Origin: JAGTVG01 sp963699805
Lineage (GTDB): Bacteria > Bacteroidota > Bacteroidia > Cytophagales > Cyclobacteriaceae
NCBI GenBank assembly: GCA_963699805.1
Contig: CAVOVH010000008.1
Coordinates: forward strand, 372,001-436,000
DNA: 64,000 nucleotides
Direction of reading: 5' to 3'
This document shows, piece after piece, positions 44,423 to 53,565 of this stretch (positions are counted from its first letter, which is position 1; each line of letters opens with the position of its first letter). The translations under genes were made by a program, and so were the position numbers. The notes under the pieces were generated by a model, which made no database searches, was not told where the DNA came from, and saw only the letters and a program-made list of their open reading frames with translations.

Positions 44423-46849
44423 GTGCTTAACAAACTAATAGTCATTTTTATTTTCTTTTTCAATTGGATACCGGAGGACTGTTTTTCACAAGGAGATGCT
44501 GTTATATCTGGGAGGGTTTTTGATAAAGAAAGAGGTGAACCATTACCCTTCGTGACAGTCATACTCAGTGAAAATGGTGATTCACGATCGTTAACCGGTG
44601 CATTATCAGATAAAGAGGGTCGATTCACAATTTCAGGTGTTGAAAATGGCTCCTTTGTACTGCATTTCTCATTTATAGGCTATCAAACCATCACTCTTTC
44701 TGTGCTTGTGGGTGAATTAAACAGAAATTACGATCTGGGACGGGTGGAAATGATTTCAGAAGCCCAGAAATTAAATGAAGTGGTCGTTCAAGCTAAGAAA
44801 GAAATTATTTCAGCAGATCTGGATAAAAAAACATTCAGCATGAAAGAAAATTTCGCCTTGGGAAGTGGATCTGTATTGGATGCATTGAAAGGCATGCCTG
44901 GAGTGACCATTGATCAGGAAGGGAAGGTACTTCTGAGAGGGAGTGATAAGGTCGCGATCCTGATAGATGGGAAACAATCCAGCCTGACCGGATTTGGAAA
45001 TCAGAAAGGCCTTGCCAATATCCCTGCCTCTAATATTGAAAGCATCGAAATTATCAATAATCCCTCGGCAAAATATGATGCATCAGGCATGGCCGGGATC
45101 ATCAATATCCAATATAAAAAGGAAAAAGAGTCAGGATTAAATGGAAACGTTGGATTCACCTATGGTTTGGGACAAATTACCAAACGTAAGAAGGACTTGA
45201 CAACTGAACTGGGAAGTTATTCAATGAATCAAAAATTCATCCCAAGCCTCAATCTGAATTACAGAACACCCAGGCTGAATTTTTTTCTGGAATCGGAGAT
45301 ATTTTTCCGAAAACACCTTCCCAATAATGAATTCACCACCCGGTATTATGATGACGGTACCATTACCGAATCACAAGTCCCGGAGAACCGCAAACAGATC
45401 CAGTACATTTTTAATGGCGGGATTGATTGGTATCTGGACCCAAGTAATACATTCACTCTCTCAGCCATCCTCGATTATGAGCACCACATTGACACCGCAC
45501 AGGTACCCTATATTTATCAAAATTCCATGGAACGATACCGTTTCTGGTCCTGGTCTGAATCGGAAGTAACCGGATTCATGAATTACAGAATTGATTTCAA
45601 ACATGCTTTTGAGGAGCCGGGTCATGAAATTAATGGGAGTGTTCAATATACACGGGGATGGGAAGATGAAGCCTATTATCTGAAAGATAGTTCATCCATC
45701 CGGCAATCTTTTGACACAACACATATCATCGCTACAGAACATACGGTCCCCATTTTAATTGATTATGTGAAACCCTTGCGCAGTGGGCGAATAGAATCAG
45801 GAATTAAGCTGCAATTCAGAAGTATCCCCATCACTTATACCATTGGGCAAGGTGATCAATCCGTGATTTATCCTGGTCTGGGAAAATGGTCGAAGTGGGG
45901 GGAAAATATTTACAATGGTTATTTGAACTATGTGCATGAAAAGAAAAAATATGATATTGAAGCAGGTGCCCGGGTTGAGTATGCAAATGTATATTATAAC
46001 CTAGACCCAAATAATATTTATTATGATCAAAATGACTCCTATGATTATTTCAGGTTCTATCCCAATCTCAGGTTTACTTACAAAATTAATGAAATGAATC
46101 GTTTAACTGCTTTCTATAACCGGCGGGTAGACCGGCCCGGTGAAGCGGAATTACGCGTTTTCCCCAAATATGATGACCCTGAATTATTGAAAGTTGGGAA
46201 TCCCTACCTTCGCCCTCAATTCAGCCAAACTTTTGAACTGGGATATAAAAACATCTGGAACACGGGATCTTTTATGATCGCAGGATATCATCGAATGATC
46301 GATGATCCATTTACCCGGATCTACAGCATTGATTCGACCAACCTAAACTATAATATAATTAATAAGATCTACCAGAATGTGGGATCGGCTACGAATTCCG
46401 GTATGGAATTTATTTTTACTCAAAACATCGGAACTTTCTGGAGGATATCATCCAGTTTCAACTGGTACATAAATAAGATCAATGGCTACAATGGTATACT
46501 CCTGTTTCCTTACAAACGACCATTCAGTATATCCCGAACTGATGATTCCACCTGGGACATGAAATTGACCAACCTGATCGAAGTGGCTCCTAAAACAGAA
46601 TTACAATTGACGATTATTTATTATGCTCCTAAAAATATTCCCCAAGGCAGGCAATTATCAAGATCCTCTGTTGATTTGGGATTTAAAAGACTTTTATTTA
46701 ATGATCAGGCTGAATTCATCTTTTCATTCAATGATATTTTCAATCGTTTTGGTATCAGGCAGGAAGTCCAGGGAGAAGGCTTTAAAGCAATCTATGAAAA
46801 CTATTACGAAACGCAGATTTTCAATTTGGGATTTCGGTATAAATTCTGA
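44423..46849 (+). CDS. TonB-dependent-receptor-like outer-membrane protein with carboxypeptidase-regulatory domain
   Basis: An 808-residue outer-membrane barrel. After a signal peptide ending in CFSQ there is a CarboxypepD_reg-like Ig domain (about 25-110: GRVFDKERGEPLPFVTVILS, FSFIGYQT). Then comes a plug domain (VLDALKGMPGVTIDQEGKVL, NIESIEIINNPSAKYDASG), then a large barrel ending in the aromatic FNLGFRYKF. This is the OM_b-brl_3 type common in Bacteroidota, usually without a SusD partner, and none is seen here. Transport substrate unknown. The start is a GTG at 44423; no ATG fits. Confidence 0.88.
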   Translation: MLNKLIVIFIFFFNWIPEDCFSQGDAVISGRVFDKERGEPLPFVTVILSENGDSRSLTGALSDKEGRFTISGVENGSFVLHFSFIGYQTITLSVLVGELNRNYDLGRVEMISEAQKLNEVVVQAKKEIISADLDKKTFSMKENFALGSGSVLDALKGMPGVTIDQEGKVLLRGSDKVAILIDGKQSSLTGFGNQKGLANIPASNIESIEIINNPSAKYDASGMAGIINIQYKKEKESGLNGNVGFTYGLGQITKRKKDLTTELGSYSMNQKFIPSLNLNYRTPRLNFFLESEIFFRKHLPNNEFTTRYYDDGTITESQVPENRKQIQYIFNGGIDWYLDPSNTFTLSAILDYEHHIDTAQVPYIYQNSMERYRFWSWSESEVTGFMNYRIDFKHAFEEPGHEINGSVQYTRGWEDEAYYLKDSSSIRQSFDTTHIIATEHTVPILIDYVKPLRSGRIESGIKLQFRSIPITYTIGQGDQSVIYPGLGKWSKWGENIYNGYLNYVHEKKKYDIEAGARVEYANVYYNLDPNNIYYDQNDSYDYFRFYPNLRFTYKINEMNRLTAFYNRRVDRPGEAELRVFPKYDDPELLKVGNPYLRPQFSQTFELGYKNIWNTGSFMIAGYHRMIDDPFTRIYSIDSTNLNYNIINKIYQNVGSATNSGMEFIFTQNIGTFWRISSSFNWYINKINGYNGILLFPYKRPFSISRTDDSTWDMKLTNLIEVAPKTELQLTIIYYAPKNIPQGRQLSRSSVDLGFKRLLFNDQAEFIFSFNDIFNRFGIRQEVQGEGFKAIYENYYETQIFNLGFRYKF

Positions 46850-47043
46850 AATCAATATGACTCATTTAGGTAAAGGAATAAAGGACATCCTGGAAATTCG
46901 GTGAATGAAAACGCTGTTCGAGTTGAATGATCCTAAAATTCTTTTTTGGCATTTTTAATTGCATAGATTGGGATTAATCGGATTAAAATAATTAAATTTT
47001 AGCGATTTTTAGGGAATATAATTAAAAGGGATCTCCTGATCGA

Positions 47044-47826
47044 ATGGGCATGATTAGGTATTTAATTTTCGTTTTCATATCTGTATTCATAATAAGTTGC
47101 GCAAAAATAGCTGACGATCAAGAGGTTGACTGGAATGAGTTGATCATTAACTGTGATCCTTCCGAATATGAGATAAATGAATTCTCGTATTGTGATACAA
47201 CGGTGGATTATAATCCTTCATTCATTTGTGGTTATATAAACCTTGGAGAAGTATTTTTATTGACTGAAACAAGAAGGCATTCCAAATATATGTGTTCCCT
47301 GATGCAGACGGTTACCTTTGAAAATGAAAAAGGCAATGAGCTGGTCTTTCAGAAAACCGCGAACGCTGCCCAGTATGCAACCCAATGGAGTGAAACCTGC
47401 GAAGATTTTCCCGATAAAAGCCTTATATATTGTGCATCAAATGAAGAAGCCACGGCCATTTTGATCAATGATTCACTTGAACTGGAATTCAGGATCATGC
47501 TGATTATTGATGACCGGGATGAAAATAACCACCAGGATGATCGTGACAGGCTTTTCATTACTGTTCCAAAAACCGCTGATTTTGGTGTTTATTATACCCT
47601 CATTCTTTCCTATTACATCAAAAGAGGTAATATTTATGAAAGTTTTAACGAGAGATATATTTTCGAAGAAGAATTCGAATTGAACGGAAAATCCTACCAG
47701 GATGTAACCTATTTCATTCCTCCTCAGAATTCAAAACAAATGGAAATCTATTATAATGAGAAGTGGGGTATTATTGCTTTCCGAGATGAAAAAGGTGTAC
47801 TCTGGACTTTGAAAAAATTCGGTTGA
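47044..47826 (+). CDS. Hypothetical lipoprotein
   Basis: A 260-residue protein with a lipoprotein signal (VFIISC, Cys19). The mature part contains six or so cysteines (CDPSEYE, SYCDTT, FICGY, YMCSL, ETCEDF, IYCAS) that may form disulfides, and an acidic stretch DDRDENNHQDDRDR. No domain is recognised. It is not tightly linked to its neighbours. Confidence 0.75.
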   Translation: MGMIRYLIFVFISVFIISCAKIADDQEVDWNELIINCDPSEYEINEFSYCDTTVDYNPSFICGYINLGEVFLLTETRRHSKYMCSLMQTVTFENEKGNELVFQKTANAAQYATQWSETCEDFPDKSLIYCASNEEATAILINDSLELEFRIMLIIDDRDENNHQDDRDRLFITVPKTADFGVYYTLILSYYIKRGNIYESFNERYIFEEEFELNGKSYQDVTYFIPPQNSKQMEIYYNEKWGIIAFRDEKGVLWTLKKFG

Positions 47827-47994
47827 TCACTTCAGCCAAATCCTCAAGTACCCTTTAACATCCAATCCTTATAAACAAATCATCCCTATTATCGCATCCA
47901 CTGTAATTTTCTCTGAACAAAATTTAGTTAATCCTTTAAAAAGAAAATTCCAGAAAATTATATGGACCTTAATATTATTTATTTCTAACCTTAT

Positions 47995-48010
47995 GTTAGG
48001 TATACTTAAC
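47995..48010. promoter_or_regulatory. Near-perfect 16-bp operator-like palindrome
   Basis: GTTAGGTATACTTAAC pairs with itself at 14 of 16 positions (only the G/T pair at positions 5 and 12 fails) and has the perfect core GTATAC. It lies 14 bases before the ATG of the interrupted membrane-protein gene, a normal place for an operator. No regulator gene lies beside it. Confidence 0.4.
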
Positions 48011-48023
48011 AAAATATAAAGGC

Positions 48024-48422
48024 ATGAAAAAACCGTTAATTGTTATCTTATTAAGCCTTGTAGTCTTAGCCACAGCGATTATTTGGATGTTTAATTCTCC
48101 AACTTTACTGAAGTTTTAGGATATAGTCTTTCCAGTGATACTATTAACTGTAATTGGATTTGGTATCTTTATAGGTATTAGGCGGATCAAAAGTATTAAA
48201 TGTGGACAGCCTGCCGAAGATGAACTTTCAGTAAAAATCATGGCTAAAGCTTCTTACACTTCTTATTATTTATCGATTTACCTATGGCTTATTTTTATGT
48301 ATCTTAGTGAGAACTCCAAATGGGAAGCGCACACCCAGATAGCTGCAGGAATCCTGGGAATGGCAATAATTGTAGTCCTGTGCTGGATATTTTATAGAAT
48401 CTTTGGATTACGAAAAGTATAA
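48024..48422 (+). pseudogene. Small membrane protein gene interrupted by one in-frame TAG
   Basis: A single frame of 132 codons plus stop encodes MKKPLIVILLSLVVLATAII, then FNSPTLLKF, a TAG at 48117-48119, and then DIVFPVILLTVIGFGIFIGI and two more helices to a normal TAA. The parts before and after the TAG form one coherent four-helix protein with a conserved-looking RRIKSIKCGQPAEDEL cytoplasmic loop. A CAG-to-TAG change (Gln to stop) would explain the interruption. The downstream part could start at GTG 48135, but would lack the first helix. Related small Bacteroidota membrane proteins often sit beside an XRE-type regulator; none is seen here. Confidence 0.65.
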
Positions 48423-48568
48423 GTAAATGAATGAATAAATTCAGCCAGCTGAAAATTTATATCTCGATTTTTGTAATCTGCAATTGCCAATTTGTATATT
48501 GATCTGTCCCTCCTTGATATCCAGGTCTCAGGTTTCAACTCGTTTTTAGGGTTATTTAGAAGCCTGAT

Positions 48569-49072
48569 TTATGCTACCTGTATCCTTCTTATCCCCCGGT
48601 ATTTATAGATACGCAACCCAAAATGCTGTTCCAGGAAATGCTTCAGCCTGAGCTCGATCAGATAATTGGATGGTGGATCTGGATTAAGGATCGAGCCTTC
48701 CAGCACTGCCCGCAAATAATGTTTATGTTTACAGAATTGATCGTTCCATTTCCGGAAATGACGTTGCCAGTCCTTTTTGTATTTCTCGATATGAGGTGTT
48801 CCATCAAAAATAAATTCAAGCTGGTTTTCTCCGTATTTAAATCGATAGATCCCTGCGAGTTCGAAATAAAAGTTATACATACAATCCAATCTTGGATTTT
48901 CAGCATAAATTACGGCCCGGATGACCTCATCCATCAAACCCAAGGGGTTATATTCCCGAAGATAGGTCTTTCTTACTTTGGAGACAAGTTCCAGAAGCAG
49001 CTGGGATTTTAGCTGTAGCTGGGCCTCCTTGAGGAGATAATTTTTATCTAACGTAAATAATTTGGCATCCAT
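48569..49072 (-). CDS. Hypothetical protein
   Basis: A 167-residue soluble protein, rich in Lys, Arg, Tyr and aromatic residues (KKDWQRHFRKWNDQFCKHKHY). No signal peptide, transmembrane segment or named motif is seen. It lies 50-60 bases downstream of valS on the same strand, so it may be cotranscribed with it. Function unknown. Confidence 0.65.
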   Translation of the reverse strand: MDAKLFTLDKNYLLKEAQLQLKSQLLLELVSKVRKTYLREYNPLGLMDEVIRAVIYAENPRLDCMYNFYFELAGIYRFKYGENQLEFIFDGTPHIEKYKKDWQRHFRKWNDQFCKHKHYLRAVLEGSILNPDPPSNYLIELRLKHFLEQHFGLRIYKYRGIRRIQVA

Positions 49073-49125
49073 CAGCGCCCAAATTGCTGGATCTCAGTCA
49101 AAAATAATAAAAAAATTTAATACTT

Positions 49126-51819
49126 CTACTTACTATTTTTTAAGTTTATCAGACTCTCTTCAAGTTTAAGGATCTTTGCTTCCGCATCTTCCTTTTTTTT
49201 CCGTTCAATCTCAACCACCTTTTCAGGCGCATTACCAACAAAATTTTTATTGTTCAATTTTTTCATCACGGATAATAGGAATCCTCTGGTATATTCAAGT
49301 TCCTTTTCCAGATCCACGATCTGTTGTCCCTGGTCCATCTCTCCTTCAGTGGGTATGAAAAACTCATCATGCTTGATCATAAACTGCACGGCTCCCGGAA
49401 CCTGCTTTTCAACAAAAGACATTTCGCTTAGGTTAGCCATCTTTTTGAGTGCATGACCAAAGTCTATAAAGCGTTCCTTACTGGTGGTTTTGATCAGCAA
49501 GTTCAATGCTTGTTTCTGGGGTATTCCCTGTATATTCCGTATGTTCCGGATATTTGAAATAATATTAAAGGTTTCCTCTGCTTCTTCAATGAGTACCATA
49601 TTATAATCCCCTTTCTCAGGCCAGGGCGCATGGATCACATAATCATCGGCATCTCTTTCCTTCAAATTCCGGTAGATTTCCTCAGTAATGAAAGGCATGA
49701 AAGGATGGAGTAATCGCATGAGTTTTTCCAGAAATTCCAGTGTGAGATCCCATGTATTCCGGTCAATAGGTTTCCCGAAAGCAGGTTTGATCATTTCCAG
49801 GTACCACGCACAGAAATCGTCCCAGATCAACTTATATATGGCAATGAGCGCATCGGAAATCCTGTATTTCGAAAAGTGATCCTCAACCAGGTTGAGCGAA
49901 TAATGAAGTTTGGATTCGAACCACCTGATCGCAACTGCATTGTCATCAGAACTCAGATTATCATCCACTTCCCAGCCTTTGATCAGCCGGAAAGCATTCC
50001 AGATCTTATTGGCAAAATTCCGACCCTGTTCACAGAGCCTGACATCAAACAAGAGATCATTCCCGGCCGGAGAACTGAAAAGCATGCCCGTCCTTACCCC
50101 ATCGGCACCATATTCCCTGATCAGTTCGAGCGGGTCGGGGGAATTACCCAGGGATTTTGACATTTTTCGGCGTTTCTTATCCCGTACGATCCCTGTGAAA
50201 TAAACATCTCCAAATGGCTTTTCATCCAGGTATTCATAACCGGCAATGATCATCCGGGCCACCCAGAAAAATATGATTTCCGGGGCGGTCACCAGAACAT
50301 GAGTCGGATAAAAATAATTCAAATCCCGGTTGAGCTCTTTTTTTATTTTTCCTTTTTCCTTGTCAAAATATCGATCATCAAATCCATTAAATACCTGTAT
50401 CGGCCATAGCCAAGAGGATGCCCAGGTATCCAGCACATCCGGATCCTGGATTAGGTCTTCGATTCCGAGCCCTGAATTTCCCGATTGTATTTTCGCCTGT
50501 TCCAGGGCTTCTTCAAGGGTTTCAGCCACGACATAATCTTCTTCTCCATCCCCGAAATAATAGGCGGGGATACGGTGCCCCCACCACAATTGCCGTGAAA
50601 TACACCAGTCACGAACATTTTCCATCCAGTGCCGGTAAATGTTTTTGAATTTCACCGGATAGAATTTAACCTCATCATTTTCTACTGCCTTCGTGGCTCT
50701 TTGCGAGATCTCTTTCATCTTAAGGAACCATTGCAGGGAAAGTTTGGGTTCCACTACAGTGTTGGTCCGTTCTGACCGGCCGATCCTTGTAATGAATTCT
50801 TCCGTCCTTACCAGGTGGCCGGATTCTTTCAGATCTTTTACGATCTTTTTCCGGACCTCGAACCTGTCCATCCCAATGTATTTTGGAACCTCACAATTTT
50901 CATTCAGTGTGCCGTCATCATTCAGGGTGTCAATTACCTTAAGCCCATGCCGAAGTCCAATTTCATAGTCGTTGGGATCATGGGCAGGAGTTACCTTCAG
51001 ACAACCCGTACCAAATTCAGTATCCACATAATCATCAGCGATCACTGGGATCGCCCGGTTTATAAAGGGGACCAACACTTTTTTCCCGACCAGATGACGA
51101 TAACGATCGTCCTTCGGGTTGACGGCAATGGCCGTATCACCGAGGATGGTTTCGGGTCGTACCGTGGCAATGGTTACCCATTCATCCTGAGTGTCTTTTA
51201 CCTGATATCTTAGGGTATAGAGAGTGGCTTTTTCACCTTCTTCCTGGTAGATCACTTCCTCATTGGATAGGGCCGTCTTGGCCTCACAATCCCAGTTGAT
51301 CATTCGCAGTCCGCGATAGATATAACCTTTTTTATAGAGATCCACAAAAACCCGTATCACCGCCTTATAGTAAACTGGATCCATGGTAAAAGCCGTCCGT
51401 TCCCAGTCGCAGGAGGCCCCCAGTTTTTTAAGTTGTTGCAGGATGATTCCCCCGTATTTTTCTTTCCACTCCCAGGCGTGATCTAGAAATTGATCCCTTG
51501 ACAGATCCGATTTTTTTATATTTCTTTCCCGGAGCATGGCGACAACCTTAGCTTCTGTGGCAATAGAGGCGTGATCGGTACCCGGAACCCAGCATGCTTT
51601 TTTACCTTCCATTCTGGCCTTTCTGGTGAGGATATCCTGGATGGTATTGTTGAGCATATGCCCCATGTGTAAAACACCTGTTACATTGGGCGGAGGTATG
51701 ACAATGCAGAAAGAAGTTTTGTCAGGATCAGGTTCAGCATGGAAAAATCCCTTTTCCATCCAGGTTGAATACCACTTATCCTCAACCTTTAAAGGATCAT
51801 ATTTTGTAGAAAGGGCCAT
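49126..51819 (-). CDS. valS: Valyl-tRNA synthetase
   Basis: Class I synthetase charging tRNA-Val. The 897-residue protein has the HIGH-type signature PPPNVTGVLHMGHMLN at residues 43-58, the editing domain (TVRPETILGDTAIAVNP), KRRKMSKSLGNSPDP as the KMSKS loop, and a C-terminal coiled coil ending in LEESLINLKNSK. Length is normal. Confidence 0.97.
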   Translation of the reverse strand: MALSTKYDPLKVEDKWYSTWMEKGFFHAEPDPDKTSFCIVIPPPNVTGVLHMGHMLNNTIQDILTRKARMEGKKACWVPGTDHASIATEAKVVAMLRERNIKKSDLSRDQFLDHAWEWKEKYGGIILQQLKKLGASCDWERTAFTMDPVYYKAVIRVFVDLYKKGYIYRGLRMINWDCEAKTALSNEEVIYQEEGEKATLYTLRYQVKDTQDEWVTIATVRPETILGDTAIAVNPKDDRYRHLVGKKVLVPFINRAIPVIADDYVDTEFGTGCLKVTPAHDPNDYEIGLRHGLKVIDTLNDDGTLNENCEVPKYIGMDRFEVRKKIVKDLKESGHLVRTEEFITRIGRSERTNTVVEPKLSLQWFLKMKEISQRATKAVENDEVKFYPVKFKNIYRHWMENVRDWCISRQLWWGHRIPAYYFGDGEEDYVVAETLEEALEQAKIQSGNSGLGIEDLIQDPDVLDTWASSWLWPIQVFNGFDDRYFDKEKGKIKKELNRDLNYFYPTHVLVTAPEIIFFWVARMIIAGYEYLDEKPFGDVYFTGIVRDKKRRKMSKSLGNSPDPLELIREYGADGVRTGMLFSSPAGNDLLFDVRLCEQGRNFANKIWNAFRLIKGWEVDDNLSSDDNAVAIRWFESKLHYSLNLVEDHFSKYRISDALIAIYKLIWDDFCAWYLEMIKPAFGKPIDRNTWDLTLEFLEKLMRLLHPFMPFITEEIYRNLKERDADDYVIHAPWPEKGDYNMVLIEEAEETFNIISNIRNIRNIQGIPQKQALNLLIKTTSKERFIDFGHALKKMANLSEMSFVEKQVPGAVQFMIKHDEFFIPTEGEMDQGQQIVDLEKELEYTRGFLLSVMKKLNNKNFVGNAPEKVVEIERKKKEDAEAKILKLEESLINLKNSK

Positions 51820-51855
51820 ATTTTAGAATCTATTTTGCGATTTTCAGTCCTGCCG

Positions 51856-51863
51856 CAAAATTA
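51856..51863 (-). promoter_or_regulatory. Possible -7 element for valS
   Basis: On the minus strand TAATTTTG (51863-51856) fits TAnnTTTG and lies about 36 bases upstream of the valS ATG. The upstream TTTG element is missing at the expected distance. Confidence 0.35.
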
Positions 51864-51979
51864 GTTAAAAATAGGGGATTAACATTTGAAATGAAGATTT
51901 ACCTGTTTTATCAGAAAAAAGTTTTGCGCCATTTAAACCTTTCGGCATGTTTATTGATCTATAGTATTAGAATGTCTAA
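51864..51979. other. Short gap between valS and small membrane protein
   Basis: This 116-base stretch upstream of the small membrane protein holds no recognisable gene or clear regulatory element. Confidence 0.5.
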
Positions 51980-52129
51980 ATGATGCGAAAAAGACTGATC
52001 TATATTATCCTCGGATTGCTGGTGGCGATGTTTATCATCATTAACGGTTTTTCAAATGTATTGGAAAATACGATTACCAGCCTGAATCTTTCGGACCGGA
52101 TTGAAAAGGTAGTGGGAAATAAACCATAA
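51980..52129 (+). CDS. 49-residue single-helix membrane protein
   Basis: A short frame with start ATG ATG reads MMRKRLIYIILGLLVAMFII, then INGFSNVLENTITSLNLS and DRIEKVVGNKP before TAA. It has basic residues, then one 17-residue hydrophobic helix, then an amphipathic tail, like a small membrane-anchored peptide. It is divergent from valS. It could encode a real small protein, but no family is recognised. Confidence 0.5.
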   Translation: MMRKRLIYIILGLLVAMFIIINGFSNVLENTITSLNLSDRIEKVVGNKP

Positions 52130-52367
52130 TAAATCAATCCTCCCAGCCGGAACATTCAGATATCTCAACAAAAATTATTCTCAAAATAAAAAACATTTTT
52201 TTAATTTGAAAAATTGTATTTGTCTGAAGGAAAATTAACTTCCATTCCTGTTTCGATCGGAATAAATTGTTTTTAAATCAAAATAATACAAGTGTCCAAT
52301 TGCTGGAGCGGAGGTTTTCATGAATTCATGAATATTGTGTAAATTCCACCAAACAAAATTTTTTATC

Positions 52368-53510
52368 ATGAAAAAACAGATTTTTTACGGTGGGAATTAC
52401 CTGATTTTAACATTTATTGTTCTCACATTTTTTACAGGATGCACTGAAAAGAAAGATGCCTCTGATCAAGATCCCCTCCGTTACTTCGAAAATAAGGAGT
52501 ATAAGATCCAGCGGGGGGTAAATATCAGCCATTGGTTATCTCAAAGCAGAAAAAGAGGGGATGAACGCCGAAATTTTATTCAAAAGGAAGATATCGATTT
52601 TATCGGAAGCATCGGGTATGATCATATCCGGATCCCTATAGATGAAGAACAGATGTGGGATACCCTCGGGAATAAAGAACTGGAAGCCTTTCAATTACTT
52701 CATAATGGCATTCAATGGGCCGCAGAAAATCAACTCCGTGTGGTCGTGGACCTTCATATACTCCGATCACATTATTTCAATGCGGCTGAAAAACCCTTAT
52801 GGACTGACCCCGCCGCCCAGGAACGTTTTTATGATTGCTGGCGTGACCTCTCGGAAGAATTAAGGAAATATCCAAATGGCCTGGTTGCCTATGAATTGAT
52901 GAATGAGCCGGTAGCCGATGATCCCGAAGAATGGAATGTGCTCGTTGAGCATGCCATGGCAGTTGTCCGGGCAAATGAACCGGAACGTAAGGTCGTGATC
53001 GGCTCGAACCGCTGGCAGTCAGTTCATACTTTCGATGACCTGGGGGTCCCAGATAATGATCCTAATATTATTTTAAGTTTCCATTTTTATATCCCCTTCA
53101 TCCTTACCCATTATAAAGCAAGCTGGACAGGAATAGCCAACTATGAGGGCTCAGTTAAATACCCTGGATTAACTGTGGAGGATAAAGATCTGGAAGGTCT
53201 AGAAGGTGAACTTTATAACGAGATTAAGAATGAGCAGAAATTTTATACACGAGATACCCTGGAAGCATTAATGGCTCAACCCATCCGGAAAGCGGTTCAA
53301 TACGGATTGCCATTATACTGTGGCGAATGGGGTGCACTTCCAACCACTGATCAGGAATCCCGATTCAATTGGTACAGGGATATGCGATTCATCCTGGAGA
53401 AAAATGGCATTGCCTGGGCGAACTGGGATTATAAAGGAGGATTCGGCATTGTGGATGGAAATGTTAATAAACCCTATAATGATCTGATCAATATTCTGGT
53501 AGGCAAATAG
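52368..53510 (+). CDS. Glycoside hydrolase family 5 lipoprotein
   Basis: An endoglucanase/mannanase-type GH5 enzyme of 380 residues, exported as a lipoprotein (lipobox FTGC, about Cys24). The TIM barrel begins at IQRGVNISHWL. The acid/base glutamate is E180 in ELMNEPV, and the nucleophile is E320 in LYCGEWGALPTTD. The substrate (beta-glucan or mannan) cannot be read from sequence. The ATG at 52368 is chosen because it begins a typical signal; 11 earlier codons in frame are not needed. A hairpin terminator follows 25 bases after the stop. Confidence 0.9.
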   Translation: MKKQIFYGGNYLILTFIVLTFFTGCTEKKDASDQDPLRYFENKEYKIQRGVNISHWLSQSRKRGDERRNFIQKEDIDFIGSIGYDHIRIPIDEEQMWDTLGNKELEAFQLLHNGIQWAAENQLRVVVDLHILRSHYFNAAEKPLWTDPAAQERFYDCWRDLSEELRKYPNGLVAYELMNEPVADDPEEWNVLVEHAMAVVRANEPERKVVIGSNRWQSVHTFDDLGVPDNDPNIILSFHFYIPFILTHYKASWTGIANYEGSVKYPGLTVEDKDLEGLEGELYNEIKNEQKFYTRDTLEALMAQPIRKAVQYGLPLYCGEWGALPTTDQESRFNWYRDMRFILEKNGIAWANWDYKGGFGIVDGNVNKPYNDLINILVGK

Positions 53511-53534
53511 TTGATTACTATTTCTTCAAGAAAT

Positions 53535-53562
53535 CCTTACTACTACCATGGTGGTAGTAAGG
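53535..53562. terminator. Bidirectional hairpin terminator between GH5 and cytochrome genes
   Basis: CCTTACTACTACCA at 53535-53548 pairs with TGGTGGTAGTAAGG at 53549-53562, a 14-bp near-perfect stem (one T-G pair) with a minimal loop, in the 55-base gap between convergent genes. T-rich flanks lie on both sides. Confidence 0.75.
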
Positions 53563-53565
53563 GTC

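Noticed and set aside
43921..48422. Alternative genetic code or stop readthrough as explanation for in-frame stops
   Set aside because: Intact genes nearby end normally at TAA, TAG and TGA, and different stops interrupt the remnants, so reassignment is unlikely; pseudogene or read error is simpler.
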